Shown one piece after another: positions 45,651-57,225 of a stretch of 64,000 bases of DNA (the first letter of the stretch is position 1; each line of letters opens with the position of its first letter). The notes beneath the pieces were generated by a model. It ran no database searches, was not told where the DNA came from, and saw only the letters and a program-made list of their open reading frames with translations. Origin of the DNA: Lamellibrachia satsuma (taxonomy: Eukaryota; Annelida; Polychaeta; Sabellida; Siboglinidae). The translations under genes and the position numbers were made by a program. The stretch spans positions 8,201,662-8,265,661 of the forward strand of contig BSQZ01000006.1 in assembly GCA_033239005.1 (NCBI GenBank), written 5' to 3'.

Positions 45651-46620
45651 ACCTGGAGGACAGAGTTCTGAAAGTTGCCATCAACGGAATATGCTCTGGT
45701 GTCAAGTCTGTTGACGAAGGGGTTCCCCAATTATCCATTCTAGTATCTCTACTATTCATTATATTCGTCGATGATATGCCAAACAAAATACAGAATCATA
45801 TCGTCTTCTATGCCGATGACTCGTCAATCTTTAGCACAGTCAAGGATAGACAACTTCGGGCAACTGTGGCATGCTCACTTAACGAAGACCTCCTGCACAT
45901 TCAAACTTGAGCAGATAATTGGAATGCGATGCTTGATGCAGCCAAATGCAAGAACCTTACAGTATCAAGAGTAAAAGATGCAGAAATCGGTAACCCCTCA
46001 CTCACATTTATGAACACTATCTTGTCAGAAGTGGAAGAGGTGGAAATCTTGGGCATCTCTATCGGGAAAGAATTGACCTGGAAACATTTAGTAAACAATA
46101 TGGCGAAGGATGCAGGGAAGCGGCTTGACCTCCTCAAAAGAGTTCACCGTACTTGAACCCAAACCAGTGGGGTGTGATCTACAAGAGCACGATGAGATCC
46201 AAGGTTGAATATGTCTCATATGTATGAATGACAGCCTCCGAAACATCGCTAGGCAGACTTGATGCCACCCAGAGGCGAGCTGTCAACATTATAGCTATGC
46301 AAGAGGCTTTTCTGGGCAGGAATGCCTTACAACCACTGGCACAAAGGAGACAAGTTGGTGCGCTTACCTTGTTCCGCCGGATATACCATGGAGATGCACC
46401 AACACTACTCAATAGTATGTTACCCCCTCCTCCAGTAATGCGAAACAGCCACCAGGGCATGAACACCTCATCAGATAGCTGCTGTGGCAATTCCACCTTC
46501 AAACACTGCATGCCGTAAGAGGAAATTCTTACAAACTGCCTCTCACCTATGGAATGAACTCCCAGAGGAAATAGTTGCAATTAGGGAGAGAGACAGAAGT
46601 TCAAGACAGAAGGCAATGCC
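45650..46620 (+). pseudogene. LINE reverse-transcriptase remnant (jockey/CR1-like), decayed
   Basis: After the microsatellite the frame encodes late reverse-transcriptase motifs: a degenerate EGVPQLSILVSLLFIIFVDDMP, then the catalytic FYADDSSIFS at about 45,810. After an in-frame TGA at 45,908 come WNAMLDAAKC and EILGISIGKELTW. A frameshift and further stops follow near 46,155-46,230. The C-terminal region continues in another frame (LDATQRRAVNII, ALQPLAQRRQVGALTLFRRIY), then after a further shift KFLQTASHLWNELPEEIV, a typical LINE end. At least two frameshifts and several stops make it inactive; the 5' half is absent. Confidence 0.9.
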
Positions 46621-46689
46621 TTCCTTGGTGCCTCGCGTTAGCGCCCGCGTCCAGAGTGGAAAAGGACAGCTGCTCTGCCAAAAAAGAAG

Positions 46690-47135
46690 CACGCATAGAA
46701 AAATATACGAAATAACAAATCTGGGTCTACACAGGTATGGGAAAACGCGGAACATGCTGAAAAGACGAAAACAAGGAAACCGCGGAAAACGCAAATACGC
46801 GAAAAACGCAGAGAGTAAATCGAGAAACCGCGGAAAACGTATGTATGTATGTATGTATGTATGTATGTATGTATGTATGTATGTATGTAGGAAATGTGGA
46901 CACGCGGAGAAAAGCGGAAAAACGCGAAAAATGCGGAAACAGTGGAAAAGGCGGGAAACGGGAATTAGAGAAAATAGGTAAAATGACGAAAATCCATTAA
47001 TGGAGAAGAGAAAATGAGATAATTTCACAGTGTAAAATTATTGTAAAGCTGGGTTGAACCTTACGATATCCGTAATTACGACTGAACGACTGAACGCGGA
47101 CAACGCAGAAAACGCTGAAAACGAGGAAAACTGGG
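46690..47135. repeat. Purine-rich GCGGAAAA-type degenerate repeat
   Basis: The plus strand is almost free of pyrimidines apart from the C of recurring AAACGCGGAAAA-like words spaced about 10-20 bp. It is interrupted by a (GTAT)n microsatellite at 46,838-46,888. K/R/N-rich frames here are compositional. Confidence 0.75.
46838..46888. repeat. (GTAT)n microsatellite
   Basis: About 12 uninterrupted GTAT units. Confidence 0.95.
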
Positions 47136-47544
47136 CGGGCGAAGGTGTTTCTTGTGCATGTCTTATTGTGTATAATTTTAAAAAGTACCTTTTGGTAAAT
47201 GTGGTAAGCAAAATATTAATCTTATCGACAATTTGTAACCGTTGTCTTAGAGTTCACATATAGCGCTAATGATAACATATATTAGAGTTATTGTGCACGA
47301 CACGTGGGAAACAGAGACACCAGCCCTACATACACAGCCAGATAATTAATCAACGTGATAGAGTGAAGCAGTCCCGCTAGCCTAAGACCACCTTGGTTGT
47401 TGTTGTTCTTCTTCCATTTAAGCTCAGGACTCTATGTTAGCCACATATAAATGTGGCTAGAGTATTTTCGAGCTGTTGTTGGATCAGTAAAGAGGAGATG
47501 CTGGTTCGACTGTTCAACTGCTATTTCATTTTGATATCGGTGAC

Positions 47545-47666
<122 letters not shown>

Positions 47667-48362
47667 ATATATATAAACATATATATAATGTATATCTCGA
47701 TTTGCACCTTTTGCTAATTTACTACATGACATTTGTGTATGTTATGCCTGCATAGGTTAGCATGATTTGTTTGCTGTTAATTATGTAGTAATGCTTCATA
47801 GAAAAAAATTACAGTCATCTTTCGTTCTGAATTTCGTTTAAAATGTAAATTACATATGATGGCGACTAAGCGGTTATGAGGGAAAAGTTGGGGGACGAAC
47901 GGTTTTCCTTTTACCAGCAAAACTTAAAATGGTTCAAGGAAAAAAATAGGAATGCTTCTTGAATTCCTTTGGGGAATATCCCAGTAAAATAAAAAAAATT
48001 CAACAATATTCTTAGAACCTACCGACATTGTATTTGACAAAATTAGTTGTATTACATGCTAGCTTATGGAAATGATAAGTTGTTCAACTAGTTAATTAAA
48101 TTATGAAGTACGTTTTAGATTAATGGAAGTTTAATACTAGTTGTGTTGATTTTTTTAACATTTAAGTATATTTTTCTCTGACATTTTGCATAACTATCTA
48201 TTTTGTGACTTCATTTCCTTGACTTAATTTGTTTGTGACTTTGTTTTCGTGACTTTATGTTCATAACTTTATTTTTTTTATTCAATAATCAGTCCGTCCC
48301 AGACTTATTTTCGTTGCTTAGTTGTCCCATGTGAGATTGTTTCTCCTTAATGTAATATTCCA

Positions 48363-48660
48363 GGGGCTGTATATTAGCCGGAACGAGGCCGGAACGAGCC
48401 CGGAACGAGATTGAATTGCTAAATGCGTGGATTACGTGATCAGTATAATGATTTCACTTGAATGTGTAGTTAGATAACGTAATAATGCAACTTTTCACCA
48501 AGTGGAAAATAATTACACGTACATTAACATATGTTTTGGGCTCCCGGAACGATGACTTATTGACGATCGGCTGCCATGTTTTGGCTGTTCCGTCTATTGA
48601 ACATCACCACTGACATTAATGGGTTACTCATGGTGATCTCGGCCTGCATGTAATGGTTGC
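48363..48660 (+). repeat. Left terminal inverted repeat of the foldback transposon
   Basis: The terminal part has three GGAACGAG units; the right arm has four. Identity with the other arm continues through CATGTTTTGGCTGTTCCGTC and GAACATCACC. Confidence 0.9.
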
Positions 48661-49124
48661 TCCGTTTGGGGGGGGGATTGATAGTATGGGTGTGTGTGGT
48701 CATCAATAGCCATTATTATATTTTAGTAATTTCCTTGTATATATGACATTTCCTTAATAATATTTAATGACTGCATAAGTTACCAGTTTAAAATAAAAAC
48801 AATTTAAATGTGACTATTTAAACACAACCTAATTTGTATAAACGATAATGTAATATAACACCAATATTCAATACGTGGAATGAAAGTTTTATTGACCAAT
48901 AGTGTATTGGAAAAGGGTTAACAGAAGAAGTGTAATATAATATAGTTACCTGTAATACATATTATAAAATAAATTATAATACAGTCATAGACATAATATA
49001 CATAATGATGTTGTATAGAAGGGTGTAGTTAAACTGTATCATTTCAGATTTACTCCATTTTATTTAGATATAAATTATTTCACATCCCAATCAGTGATCA
49101 CCAGTATTACTGCAGTAGATGGTG

Positions 49125-49417
49125 TATGAACAGTAACCCATTAATGTAAGGCCGCCCACTAGGTGATGTTCAATAGACGGAACAGCCAAAACATGGCCGC
49201 CGATCGTCAATAAGTCATCGTTCCGGGAGCCCAAAACATATGTTAATGTACGTGTAATTATTTTCCACTTGGTGAAAAGTTGCATTATTACGTTATCTAA
49301 CTACACATTCAAGTGAAATCATTATACAGATCACGTAATCCACGCATTTAGCAATTCAATCTCGTTCCGGGCTCGTTCCGGCCTCGTTCCGGCTCGTTCC
49401 GGCTAATATACAGGCCC
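49125..49417 (-). repeat. Right terminal inverted repeat of the foldback transposon
   Basis: Inverted copy of the left arm, differing by one extra GGAACGAG unit and scattered substitutions near its inner end. Confidence 0.9.
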
Positions 49418-49619
49418 AATATTCCATCATACGTCATCGTAGCGACACAAAATAATGCTGAATTATCAATAATTCGTGTAATAAAACTCACGGAAATTAC
49501 GTACAAGTTTGCAACATCATTCCATTCAATAAGATCTCCAAATGTATAGCAATGTCTGTAGAATGTTTTAAATACGACATGTAATCAAATACAATGGTCG
49601 ATACAGGAAGGTTACTTTG

Positions 49620-50230
49620 AACCTCGTATTTGAGCGGGTCCAAATTATTACGGCACACCAGTAATAGTAGGGTTTCAGCTGGAATGTAGCTTGATTATGA
49701 AAATGGTGTCACAGTCTCTTTATTAATGCAAAATGGAAGACAATGTAAGACGGAACGGGGCACAAAGGAAAAATATCGCCGTCTGATCTGTGCAACCATT
49801 TAGAGTACCATATCGGATCTTATTGCGATCATATGAATTAGCGTAAATACATCGGAATACGCATATCGCCTTCTGGTAAGTGACACATGGCTCTGAAACC
49901 AATCTGCTAAGATCTTTGCCCAGCCTACTTCCTCCGGCTTGCTCTGGCGGAAACCACGGTACACGCTACGTCTTTGACAGGCCGATATGGCAACTGTTAT
50001 TGTTGCGTCTGCTAGATTAACAGCTTCCAAATGGACTATTTACGTGGTTAGATACATATTTCCGCAGTTTTTGAAGAAATCACTCGGGCGTTTGTCAAAG
50101 GCACACGTGACAGCTGGGCCTGACTGAACCTGAGACTGCGTTGCTGTTCACATTGACATTGTGACGGTTGTCGGCGGTGGTAACCCGGCGTAGGCGTAGC
50201 CTAGGCGGTATTCTCCCAGTCAAAGAAGTC
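49620..50230. promoter_or_regulatory. CpG-bearing unique interval, possible promoter or first exon
   Basis: CpG density here is well above the surrounding sequence, especially 50,080-50,215 (ACCCGGCGTAGGCGTAG). A minus-strand frame of 76 codons (49,800-50,030) has mixed composition, but I recognise no family and see no convincing splice sites. An unmethylated promoter of an unseen gene is one explanation; assignment is tentative. Confidence 0.3.
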
Positions 50231-52590
50231 TGATCATGCAAACATGTTGTAACTCGACTTACACATGCATAGCAATGTACTGCTAGTGTTTAGTACATAA
50301 ATTGTCAGCATGGGGTACTGTCTGATATTTTCATGTGATTTATTGTCATTATTGCCTATCCGGGTATGTCAAATTATTCCTCACTTTTTTAGTATATTAC
50401 TATATAATAAATATTAATAACAATGAATAGCCATACGTCTTACATTTATATTTGATTTACCATGGAGTATTTCTTTATTGTACACAATTCAAGGGACTTC
50501 AGTTTGCAAAATGATCACACACTCAGGTAAAGTGCCATATAACAAAACATTTGATTATGACGTATAAAATAATCGTGTATTATTTGTAACCTTCAAAGTT
50601 TTATATCGCCGAGCAGTGGCCTTAGTTAAATAACTTTCAAAACTGTTCTAATGTTATGTGCAAAAAATTCTCAACTGTCGATTTTTACTTTTATTAATAA
50701 TCATAATCCCACCCACGTTACATGTAATGCTGTGTATCTGTAAATGTGGTAGACCGTAGACTTTTCTTCCAGCATGGCTAACTGTAGAGATTTTATTTGA
50801 GAGGATCCTAATAGGACCAAAGGTATAAAATTAATGTTTCATCTGAAACACACATTTCCAGCTTACTTTGTAGTTGCTGCCTTATATATTCTTGGTTAAC
50901 TGGCAAACTTTATTTGGCACGTAATATAAGGAATAACTTATTTTCTCACTGTCATCTGTCTCTGTCAATCATTTGATATAAAAGGATAATAAAAAAGTAA
51001 GAATGAAATGTATGATGAAAATGATTATTACTGTGAAAAAAGATGCCACCATGCAGTGGCATACATAGTTATGTTGACCCACAGTCAAAAGAGGATCTGT
51101 GTTCCGTGATAGCTTTGTGATATTTATGCCCCTGACGTTGGTTAGCCACTGGGCAACGAATGTCCAGAAATGTCTCAACTCAGCAAGTTTATTTCTGGAA
51201 GGATAATCATTTGCACATGTCAGTGAAATCCTTCCACATTCTGTAGTAATCTGGTAGCTAGATCTTGGACTATATAGGTGATTCGATGTGTAGATGAGAT
51301 TCTTCTTCAGATTGGTTGAATTCCTCATGAGTCTTGTATTGCCCAAGATCCCACTGGGAGGCGTGCTGTTATGTGGTAGTCATGTGAATGCTCCCATTTT
51401 GGAAAGGGACAATATCTATCCAATCGTTTGATATTGCTGATTTTCCTTCAGGTAAGTGTGATACTATCTTAAATGGAGTTTGCATAGGATACAAATTAAC
51501 ATGTTAGTACGCAACAGCTAAAAGAGCAAACAGTGAATTATAATGTTTTATGTGGTAAGGAGCTGTCAGGTTTTGCTGCATAATATTTAATTAACAATTT
51601 TCCTAAGGGCTATGATGAGAAAATGCAAGTCTTGTCAGTGGCACACTTAGCTGATATCATGTGAAGGCTACCAGTCTGACAGTATTTTAGATACCGTGGG
51701 GCCAGGGGGCTACATGTCTACATCAATTGGGACTCCATTCCTACACAGAGAAATAACGTTTTAATTGAATCAACTGTCATCTAAGAATACAGTTACAAGA
51801 CTGAGAGATAATGCACAGTAACATCATCACGGGAAAATATGCCTCTGCGTATTGTTAAATTACGTTGCCAAGCTGACATTTTAGCTTATCATTGATATGT
51901 AGTATATATGCAAAAAAATAACATGGTCACAGACTATCGGTAGTTAGTATGAACATAGCTCCAGTTACCAACAAGCCTAGCAACATTAATTCAGGCTAGT
52001 TAGCATAAATGTCCAGGCATTTGCATTGCCAAGTTGGTGAGCATAAAACAGGTTTCATTGCAAATTTGCGTTCAGCCATGCTTTAAATAGAACGCAAGTT
52101 TGTGTGAAAAAATGTGAATTGGTGAGTATCATGTTTCAATGCAAATTTGCATTCAAGTGCACCTTCAAATGGATTGCAGATTTATGTGAAAATACACCCA
52201 GTGTGACTGCGAGTGTTATTAGCACTCTGGCTGATTGGTGCATTATCTCTCTGCAAGTGTGATGTCGATTACTCAGTGGTAGTCATTTGTGTGTGTGAGC
52301 TAGCTACTTGAGCTTGGCTCTAGTCTTGCTGTCTTGCTCCTATGATAGTTGTGATCTGTGACTCTTCTGTGAACACCACTGATGAGTGGCACATGGGACG
52401 TTGGTTCCAACTAAGCAGGACCTACTATCATTTTATGCTTCCTGTGCCAGTTAACCTCTCATTTAACAGCTTTATGCCTCATTTACTTACTCTCTTGCTT
52501 CAATTGCCTGCATGCTTCATGGCTCCTCATATCTGGCAGGGTTTACAGCCAGTTTCTTGGATTGTATAAAGTTTGTTTAGATCGAGACCA
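50230..52590. other. Intergenic or intronic sequence, nothing recognised
   Basis: AT-rich sequence. A two-copy degenerate repeat of about 106 bp lies at 52,040-52,200 (TTTCATTGCAAATTTGCGTTC versus TTTCAATGCAAATTTGCATTC). No coding exon found. Confidence 0.6.
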
Positions 52591-52718
52591 TTGGCCTTGC
52601 CAATGCATGATAGGATTTCCCATTCCACAGACATGGGCAAAGCGAGGTGAAAAAATTGCCCGAGTCCTCTCGGTTGTGAGTCCTGCACTATTACCACCGT
52701 GCCACTGCATCCCATGGT
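52590..52718 (-). mobile_element. tRNA-derived SINE, 5' fragment
   Basis: The minus strand reads GGGATGCAGTGGCACGGTGG (A-box region), a shortened anticodon-arm segment, then CTCGGGCAATTTTTTCACC and GCTTTGCCCATGTCTGTGG. Confidence 0.65.
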
Positions 52719-53859
52719 GTGTAAAATGAACATAGGTCATGTTTCCCATCCTCACCGCCAGGGGGACTGCAGAGTACAACGATACCCCTGTTGAAACGTG
52801 GAACTTAGTGTTGCTGCATTAACCAATGGACTATGTCCCAGGCATTTGGGATGTGGCCAATCGTGGATGATTTTACATGTAATGTTCAGGAAGTAACTTA
52901 ACTTTAATTGGCAGTGGGCCTGTTTTCGTTGGTCTGGTCTGAGGAGTAATTCCTAGAAACGCCATTTGATGTTTGGCGGGGCACATCCAGTTCCCAGAAA
53001 GATTTGACCAAGACAGGAACTGGGACGAAGTACAAATGATTCAGCCTACATTCACACATGACGTGGAAAAACTGAAAGTTCCACATTTCAACGGGTTTAT
53101 CTTCCAGAACTAGTGTAGTACTACTTCCAGCCCTGGCCAGTGAGGATGATGTTTCCAAGTTCTGTCCGTCCTTGTCTCCACGGGGCTAAATGAAAGCAAG
53201 GAATACAGCATAGATTGCTCAGTCGGTATTACACTTTACAGTCTAGTGTGTGGGTGTGAATGATATATGTTGTCACAAAATCGTGCACTGCAAGACAGGC
53301 ATTGATTCTACCAGTATCAGTAACTGCTGCACAGTTGTAAACATGCTATATTAATAATTAGGGGAATTTAAGAATATAATCAGTTGTACTGGAAATATGC
53401 TGTGTCATATGACCTGGATTCTAATTTGGTAATGAAATTGTGTCGCAGTAGCGTAATTATGTAATATTGATTATAATAATATGATAGTGTGAGGGTCATA
53501 TAATATTGATTGGGTTGTGTGGCATCAGGTAGTTGTACCACTGCATTGTAATTTTATAAGTATATTGGGGGCAATATAGTGAATCGTAAATAGATACTGC
53601 ATGATCTACTGGGAATGGACATTGTAAATTATTTTTGTTTATTTGCTGTTGTAATTTGTTTTTTTAACCTGTTATTTAAATTTTGCAATCATGGATTCTG
53701 AAGTTGGTGTCATGTTTATGTAGCTTCTGTTGTTGTTATTATTATCAAGCTCTATAAACTGACTGTAGGCAAAATTGAGAGGCGAGAGGATGGAAGTCAC
53801 CTCCATGATCAACATTGACCTGCAAAGTGTTTATCATTTTGGATATCCAACTTATTTTC

Positions 53860-54040
53860 AGCCTTATCAGATCTAATGACCAAAGCCAATTCTTTTGATG
53901 ATTAATTTTGAACAAAAGTATGCATTTTATTAAATTGACTTTGGATGTTACTTAAAACTATTCACACACTACATATTTGGTACATCAAAGAACCGGATTC
54001 GTGATAGGCAAAATCAGTTGAGGATGTAGTTGGCTGTGTA
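53860..54040. repeat. Unclassified interspersed repeat, copy at 53.9 kb
   Basis: GATCTAATGACCAAAGCCAA, AACAAAAGTATGCATTTTAT, AAACTATTCACACACTAC and CAGTTGAGGATGTAG follow the same order as at 58,410-58,585 and, more diverged, 29,765-29,950. Confidence 0.7.
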
Positions 54041-54261
54041 GATGGTATCTCGGAAAGTCGATTAAGGGTTAATCCAGGGCCCTTGCACTGGAGAGTTGCT
54101 GTAAACTGAGGACCTGCTGCAGTACTGAATGAGTTGAAATGGGCCCAGGAGTAGATTGATGAGGATGTATGAGTGGTGCAGGAGATGGGGAGGCTGGCTG
54201 TGTTAGTTTAATGTGGAGCTGCCGTAGATCAGGGTACATAAAGGAACTGAACTGATGTCAA

Positions 54262-54655
54262 GAAGAAGTAAGTGTAGTGCGGTTGTCAAGAAGAAGTAAG
54301 TGTAGTGCGGTTATCAAGAAGTAAGTGCGGTTGTCAAGAAGAAGTAAGTGTAGTGCGGTTGTCAAGAAGAAGTAAGTGTAGTGCGGTTGTCAAGAAGAAG
54401 TAAGTGTAGTGCGGTTGTCAAGAAGTAAGTGTAGTGCGGTTGTCAAGAAGAAGTAAGTGTAGTGCAGTTGTCAAGAAGAAGTAAGTGTAGTGCGGTTGTC
54501 AAGAAGAAGTAAGTGTAGTGCGGTTGTCAAGAAGAAGTAAGTGTAGTGCGGTTGTCAAGAAGTAAGTGTAGTGCGGTTGTCAAGAAGAAGTAAGTGTAGT
54601 GCGGTTGTCAAGAAGAAGTAAGTGTAGTGCGGTTGTCAAGAAGAAGTAAGTAGTG
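54262..54655. repeat. 28/25-bp minisatellite, about 14 copies
   Basis: Unit GGTTGTCAAGAAGAAGTAAG plus TGTAGTGC; several copies lack one AAG, giving 25 bp. Confidence 0.95.
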
Positions 54656-55494
54656 CGGTGTGTGCTGTGTTAAAACTCCCCGGTCAGATGATTTATTCTA
54701 TAGCGAATCAGGTTCAGTCAGTGACGTTGGGTAGATCGGTATTGTGTGAATTGAATTTGATTGTTACATTGAACAGGTAACTTGTGAGACAGTTTTTTAC
54801 TGAACCCAGTCAAAAATTAAATATTAGTTTGTCCAAAGACTTCGTGCAACCTAAATTTATTACACATATCAACAATTTCGTAGTCGCTACTAGATAAGGT
54901 TTTTTTTTGCGTAATCTGAGAAGAGGCGAGTGAGAAAAGCGAATTGAGATGGAACCTTTAAGTAATTTTTTTAAATAGTATTGCCTGTCTGTCTGGTGTG
55001 TGTCTGTTCCCGCAGCTTGTCTTTGTCTTGAATTGTGGATCTCTTTAGACTGGCCTGATGTGAGCATTCTGTGTCAAATTATGTTAAACTTGTTCAGTGT
55101 TTTAGGACTGGTGCCATTTGGATGGAATGTGAGTTTCATCACCACCTTTATTCAGTCAGCATACCAGCCATTTTACAAAATACGTTCTCTTAGCAAAGCT
55201 AGAGCACGGTTTGCATATTTTCTGGTGAGCTCGGGACAAATACAACCCATGCGTGTGTTAGGTTTAGTGCATTATTTGTAGCTAATCTAAGAGCTTTTCG
55301 CCTCCTGTCTGACTTAAAATACAATACAACCTGGGTAATTTTAAAGGTACAAGTGCTGTATATTACATGACAGTGGTGACACACACACATAGAACTACCA
55401 CTTTGCTGTAATTTTATCCTTCTCTAAACTTTGACTAATGAATATTAATATGTTATGGTGTTGCTAAAAGCACCGCATGAATATATTATAATTT

Positions 55495-56410
55495 AAAGTG
55501 AAACCAAAGGCATTGTTTTGGACCTTTGCACCTATAAGAGTGCCTAAAAACTAACCATTTGCAACTACAATCAAGAATATCACGCAAGTGGTTAACTCGG
55601 AATCTGTTCTAAAAGTGTGAAATTCTGGTGTAATGTAATTTTTCATGCAGGCTGACATATTCATCAGTGTTTGCAATTTTGACCAATCAGCGGCGAGCAG
55701 CCCCTTAACCCCTGACCTGCAGCAACAATTCTTACAATGCCATACTGTGCAGCATTCATATGTAAACATCATTCAGCGAGGTATAGAGAGTTGTCTTTTT
55801 TCATTTCCTCTGGAAAAGCAGACAGTAGTGAAGCAATAGATTCACAATTGCCGGTGGGCTGGTTGGAAGTCCACATGATATGCTAGACTTTGTTCTGCCC
55901 ATTTTGAAGAATTATATTTTGAAGTTGATATATTTCATCAACTAATGGGTCAAGATCCTTCAAAATGTCGGTGATGGAGAATGTTAACGCCTGAAGCAGT
56001 ACTGACAATCTTCCAGCATGTATCTCAGCCGAAGGCTTCGACACGCTGCAAACAGTTGACCAAGAAAACAGTCAAATCGGAACGCGAGGCGGTTAGTAAA
56101 CAATGAAAGAATGGACTATCTTGCCAAATAAGTTGATTTTACATGCAAACAGCATGTCCAAACTTATTGGCAAATATGTGACTAAAATCGTCTACGTCTA
56201 TGATCAGGCGTTTAAAGGAATTGTGGGAAACCTAGTCAGCCTTCTTAACTATGGACTCTGAACAAATATGGCACTGCCCATGCAAAACAAATTTTCAGTG
56301 TTCAAAGAGGTATATTTAATTAACCACTTGCGTGATATTCTTGATTATAGTTGCAAATGGTTAGTTTTCAAGTATTCAAAGGCCCCAAAAATGCTTTTGG
56401 TCTCACTTTA
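55495..56410 (+). mobile_element. P-element-like (THAP) transposon remnant with inverted repeats
   Basis: Arms at about 55,495-55,593 and 56,316-56,410 are inverted copies (GTGAAACCAAAGGCATT, AACTAACCATTTGCAACTA, AATATCACGCAAGTGGTTAA). Between them is a THAP-domain pseudogene. The combination suggests a nonautonomous or decayed P-type DNA transposon. No clear target duplication was seen. Confidence 0.75.
55737..56085 (+). pseudogene. THAP-domain pseudogene fragment
   Basis: ATG at 55,737 starts MPYCAAFICKHHS, the beginning of a C2CH zinc-binding THAP domain with its first two cysteines. ELSF and SGKAD follow, then W, H and C residues at THAP-like spacing. A TAG at about 55,881, more stops and probable frameshifts break the frame. 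Further on (about 55,985-56,040) a piece reads LTPEAVLTIFQHVSQPKAST, like the linker after THAP domains. It is non-functional. Confidence 0.7.
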
Positions 56411-56889
56411 ATATCTTACTTTGTAGAAAGCCAGTTTATCAAAATTTGGTAACTTATCAATAATATCAGGAATGATGTCTTGATGTGACACTGGGGAAAG
56501 CATTTGGCCATTATCTCAGTTATATATTATGACAGTGGTGCGCCCCAATGGATAAACGGTTGTGTGGACTCTCTATATAAGCCAACAGCTTCCTTATCCA
56601 CACAGCATTTAGAGCTTGTTGCATTGGATGGAAATCTTCTTAAATCATATTTAAGTTTTAAGCAGTTAAATTCTGTAGTAACTTTGCAGATCTTGCTATT
56701 TCATTCGTGCAGAGGCTGAGAATTGTCCTTAGAAAAATGGAATGATTTTGATATAACAATGACTTCCCTGTCCACAGACTCCACAAACCCACTGAAGCTT
56801 GTTGCTTCAGATGCTATTGGACCCTGTGAAAAGGAGCAGATTGGAGTCGAAGAGGTGCAGAGTGCACCATTCCAATCCTCAGTTATGGA

Positions 56890-57225
56890 CACGTTAGTGG
56901 GGCGCGGGGTTAGAATGTCGGGCTCTCAATCGAGAGAACCCGGGTTCGAATTCTCTTGTGCTGTTTCGAAGTTTTGGCAATTTCATTCATCCCACGTTGC
57001 CAGACGCAATTCACTCATCTGTATAAATGAGTACCTGGCTACAGACAGAGGTGGATATCTGAATGAATAGTCTTCGCGCAGTAACTGCAACATGGCTGAA
57101 TGCTTCCCAGAGAATTTAAAAAGGCGTTGTAGTGAAGAAGTCTGCCAGGGGGTAAAGTGTAAAGCGCTTTGAACAGTCCCAAGGACTGGATGCCACGTTA
57201 TATAAGAGCATACCTTTTACCTTTG
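56890..57225 (+). mobile_element. tRNA-derived SINE, full length reference copy
   Basis: The head has GTCGGGCTCTCAATCGAGAG and B box GGGTTCGAATTCT, a good internal pol III promoter box. The core is TTTCGAAGTTTTGGCAATTT, AAATGAGTACCTGGCTACAG and GCAGTAACTGCAACATGGC. The tail is GTCTGCCAGGGGGTAAAG, then GCGCTTTGAACAGTCCCAAG and GACTGGATGCCACGTTATAT. It is the best-preserved member of the family. Confidence 0.88.

Larger units (their letters stand above)
48354..49426. mobile_element. Non-autonomous DNA transposon with long inverted repeats (Mutator-like foldback)
   Basis: The element spans 48,363-49,417 (1,055 bp) between perfect 9-bp direct repeats AATATTCCA at 48,354-48,362 and 49,418-49,426. 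The left end reads GGGGCTGTATATTAGCCGG and the right end, inverted, GGGCCTGTATATTAGCCGG. The arms continue with GGAACGAG repeats and remain over 95% alike for about 245 bp, with patchy identity to about 300 bp. The middle (about 48,690-49,110) is AT-rich and non-coding. A 9-bp duplication with very long inverted repeats is typical of Mutator-like elements; no transposase is present. Confidence 0.92.

Noticed and set aside
45530..45714. Cys-Val, Ala-Cys and Arg-Thr repeat proteins
   Set aside because: All are readings of the (GTGTGC)n microsatellite; only the sequence after 45,650 has LINE homology.
46543..47028. 161-codon and 165-codon overlapping frames
   Set aside because: They combine the LINE end with purine-rich and GTAT repeats; no consistent protein.
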